DNA from: an uncultured Bacillota bacterium
GTDB lineage: Bacteria; Bacillota_I; Bacilli_A; RF39; UBA660
Reading direction: 5' to 3'
Assembly: GCA_947179265.1 (NCBI GenBank)
Contig: CAMXBB010000010.1
Location: 1 to 15,705 of the forward strand
Length of the DNA: 15,705 bases
Below the pieces are notes generated by a model. That model had not been told where the DNA came from, ran no database searches, and saw only the letters and a list, made by a program, of their open reading frames with translations. The position numbers were made by a program, and so were the translations under genes. Below are positions 14,571 to 15,705 of this stretch, one piece after another; the first letter of the stretch is position 1; the number at the start of each line of letters is the position of its first letter.

Positions 14571-15239
14571 TTACATGTTAGAATTAATGAAAGAAATATC
14601 AACATAATAATCTCCTATTTCCTCTTTATTTATATAGACATCTAACGTTTTAATCTTTTTATCTTTTATATATTTTATTACCCTAGAATATATCGTCTCA
14701 CTCAAAAAATTATATTTATTTTTATCTATTTCAGCCGAAGCACATATATATGAAGGTCGATTTGGTAAGAACGATAAAAACTTCTTATTTTCAATACTTG
14801 ATATATTAGCTTTAATTTTCTTACCATTTTCCTTTAAAAACTTATAATGTCTTCTTTTTACAAAGTAATGAATGATAAAATAGACGCCTGTTGCAATAAT
14901 AATTAAACTTATTACAATTAACATATTAAAGAAAGTTGTTTCACATTGTAAATATGATTTTATAGGTTCATCTTTATCATAATATATTTCTGTTTTACTA
15001 CCAACTTTAAAAGATGAATCAAAAAGATTTAATTTTTTAGTTATCTCCTCACCATCTACTTCATACATAATAGTGGTTGTATATTTCTCTACATCAATAT
15101 CTTGAATAACACAATCGGTTTTTAAAATATTTGGAGACATATAATAGTAATCATAATGAATGATAAATACAGAAATCATTACAACTATTCCTAAAACGAT
15201 TATCATAATTCCAGATAATATATGGGAATTTACTTTCAT
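14571..15239 (-). CDS. DUF3592-like two-helix membrane protein
   Basis: This 222-residue protein has hydrophobic helices at about residues 8-28 and 106-127. Between them is a beta-rich extracytoplasmic segment with the pattern IMYEVDGEEITKKLNL, then FKVGSKTEIYYDKDEP, typical of DUF3592-type proteins (a pattern of unknown function). The C-terminal part after the second helix is basic, then beta-rich (YICASAEIDKNKYNF, KTLDVYINKEE) and probably cytoplasmic. ATG 15237-15239 follows AGAGGTG with a 9-nt gap. It lies 56 nt after the sortase gene and 78 nt before rpoZ. A role at the cell surface is suggested by topology and the sortase neighbour, nothing more specific. Confidence 0.8.
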   Translation of the reverse strand: MKVNSHILSGIMIIVLGIVVMISVFIIHYDYYYMSPNILKTDCVIQDIDVEKYTTTIMYEVDGEEITKKLNLFDSSFKVGSKTEIYYDKDEPIKSYLQCETTFFNMLIVISLIIIATGVYFIIHYFVKRRHYKFLKENGKKIKANISSIENKKFLSFLPNRPSYICASAEIDKNKYNFLSETIYSRVIKYIKDKKIKTLDVYINKEEIGDYYVDISFINSNM

Positions 15240-15262
15240 AGACTTCTACACCTCTTATGATA

Positions 15263-15291
15263 ATTATAAGATATAACTTCTTATTTTAAAA
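15263..15291 (-). promoter_or_regulatory. Possible promoter of the DUF3592-like gene
   Basis: A consensus TATAAT (15263-15268) lies 17 nt after a poor -35 candidate TTTTAA (15286-15291) on the minus strand, shortly before the ribosome site. No convincing terminator follows the sortase gene, so cotranscription is also possible. Confidence 0.4.
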
Positions 15292-15295
15292 GACT

Positions 15296-15705
15296 TTATG
15301 TCATATAAGATATATAAACAATCTGTTTATCCTTTCTTTTAAGATCACAAGTGATCAATACTAAAGCTTTACGAGTAGTGTCATATTTAACAAATACATG
15401 ACCTGTTTTATCTACTTTATAAGAGTGACTATAAAGATAAGTATAATTTTTATTATTATAAGATATTGTAATTTCATCCCCACTCTTTAATTTTGTAAGA
15501 TTGTTAAATTTAGCAATATTACTTCTTCCAGAATGTGAAGCCAATACTAATAAACCATCCATATTTTCTCTAATCAATTTAATACCACTTTTCAATTTAT
15601 TTTTAGATGAAAGTGGATGGTAGAAGCCTTGTTCTAATCCTATACTAGGAATATTTAATACTCCAAGATATTCATTTTCAATATCAATTTTCTTTTCCTT
15701 ATCTT
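15296..15705 (-). CDS. Sortase (partial, N-terminus beyond right edge)
   Basis: Sortases are membrane-anchored transpeptidases that attach surface proteins to the cell wall or to each other. The visible 136 residues cover most of the catalytic domain: YLGVLNIPSIGL at the first strands, the catalytic His in LASHSG (codon 15533-15535), KLKSGDEITI, KTGHVFV, and the catalytic Cys in LITCD (codon 15347-15349). The frame stays open to the right edge, so the start and the expected N-terminal membrane helix are missing; a TTG at 15593-15595 is internal, because conserved sortase sequence continues upstream of it. The conserved Arg that normally follows the Cys, just before the last strand, is not at its usual place: the segment reads KDKQIVYIS. 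The class is not assigned. No LPXTG-type substrate gene is in the window. Confidence 0.92.
   Translation of the reverse strand, partial: DKEKKIDIENEYLGVLNIPSIGLEQGFYHPLSSKNKLKSGIKLIRENMDGLLVLASHSGRSNIAKFNNLTKLKSGDEITISYNNKNYTYLYSHSYKVDKTGHVFVKYDTTRKALVLITCDLKRKDKQIVYISYMT

Noticed and set aside
1..15705. CRISPR arrays, tRNA or rRNA genes, insertion sequences, attachment sites
   Set aside because: No regularly spaced repeats, tRNA cloverleaf, rRNA segments other than the short leader mimic, transposase or integrase motifs were seen on either strand.

Overview
The window comes from a strongly AT-rich Gram-positive-type bacterium of the Bacillota / RF39-like (Mollicutes-related) kind. The evidence is the infC-rpmI-rplT operon with an L20-type leader, strong GGAGG-like ribosome binding sites, consensus TTGACA/TATAAT promoters, a short omega subunit and a sortase, which implies a cell wall. 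Tryptophan is written as TGG and the long frames are not broken by TGA, so the standard bacterial code fits. Every gene is on the minus strand, so transcription runs from high to low coordinates. No gap between genes exceeds about 220 bases.

In transcription order from the right edge: a sortase cut off by the window edge; a two-helix DUF3592-like membrane protein; rpoZ; a P-type Ca2+-ATPase; then the translation operon infC-rpmI-rplT. The operon is preceded by a 5' leader with a terminator and a matching antiterminator segment. infC appears to start at an AUA codon, and L20 carries a C-terminal extension resembling a Rho N-terminal / SAP-like helical domain.

Next is a tightly packed four-gene operon behind a perfect consensus promoter: thymidine kinase, histidine phosphatase, AAA-type P-loop NTPase fused to a CYTH domain, and a long thymidylate-kinase-like protein. 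It closes with a hairpin terminator that contains the last stop codon. tdk and tmk together would convert thymidine to dTDP; the roles of the two middle genes are open.

The left 6.8 kb is a type IV secretion (conjugation-type) membrane-complex operon with its own promoter: a VirB6/TrbL-like polytopic protein with a long soluble tail, an unrecognised helical protein, a small VirB3/PrgI-like membrane protein, a VirB4 ATPase divided into two overlapping genes, and a secreted cysteine-rich protein that runs off the left edge. No relaxase, coupling protein, integrase or transfer origin is visible. The block directly follows a housekeeping operon, and whether it belongs to a mobile element or is a resident machine cannot be decided here.
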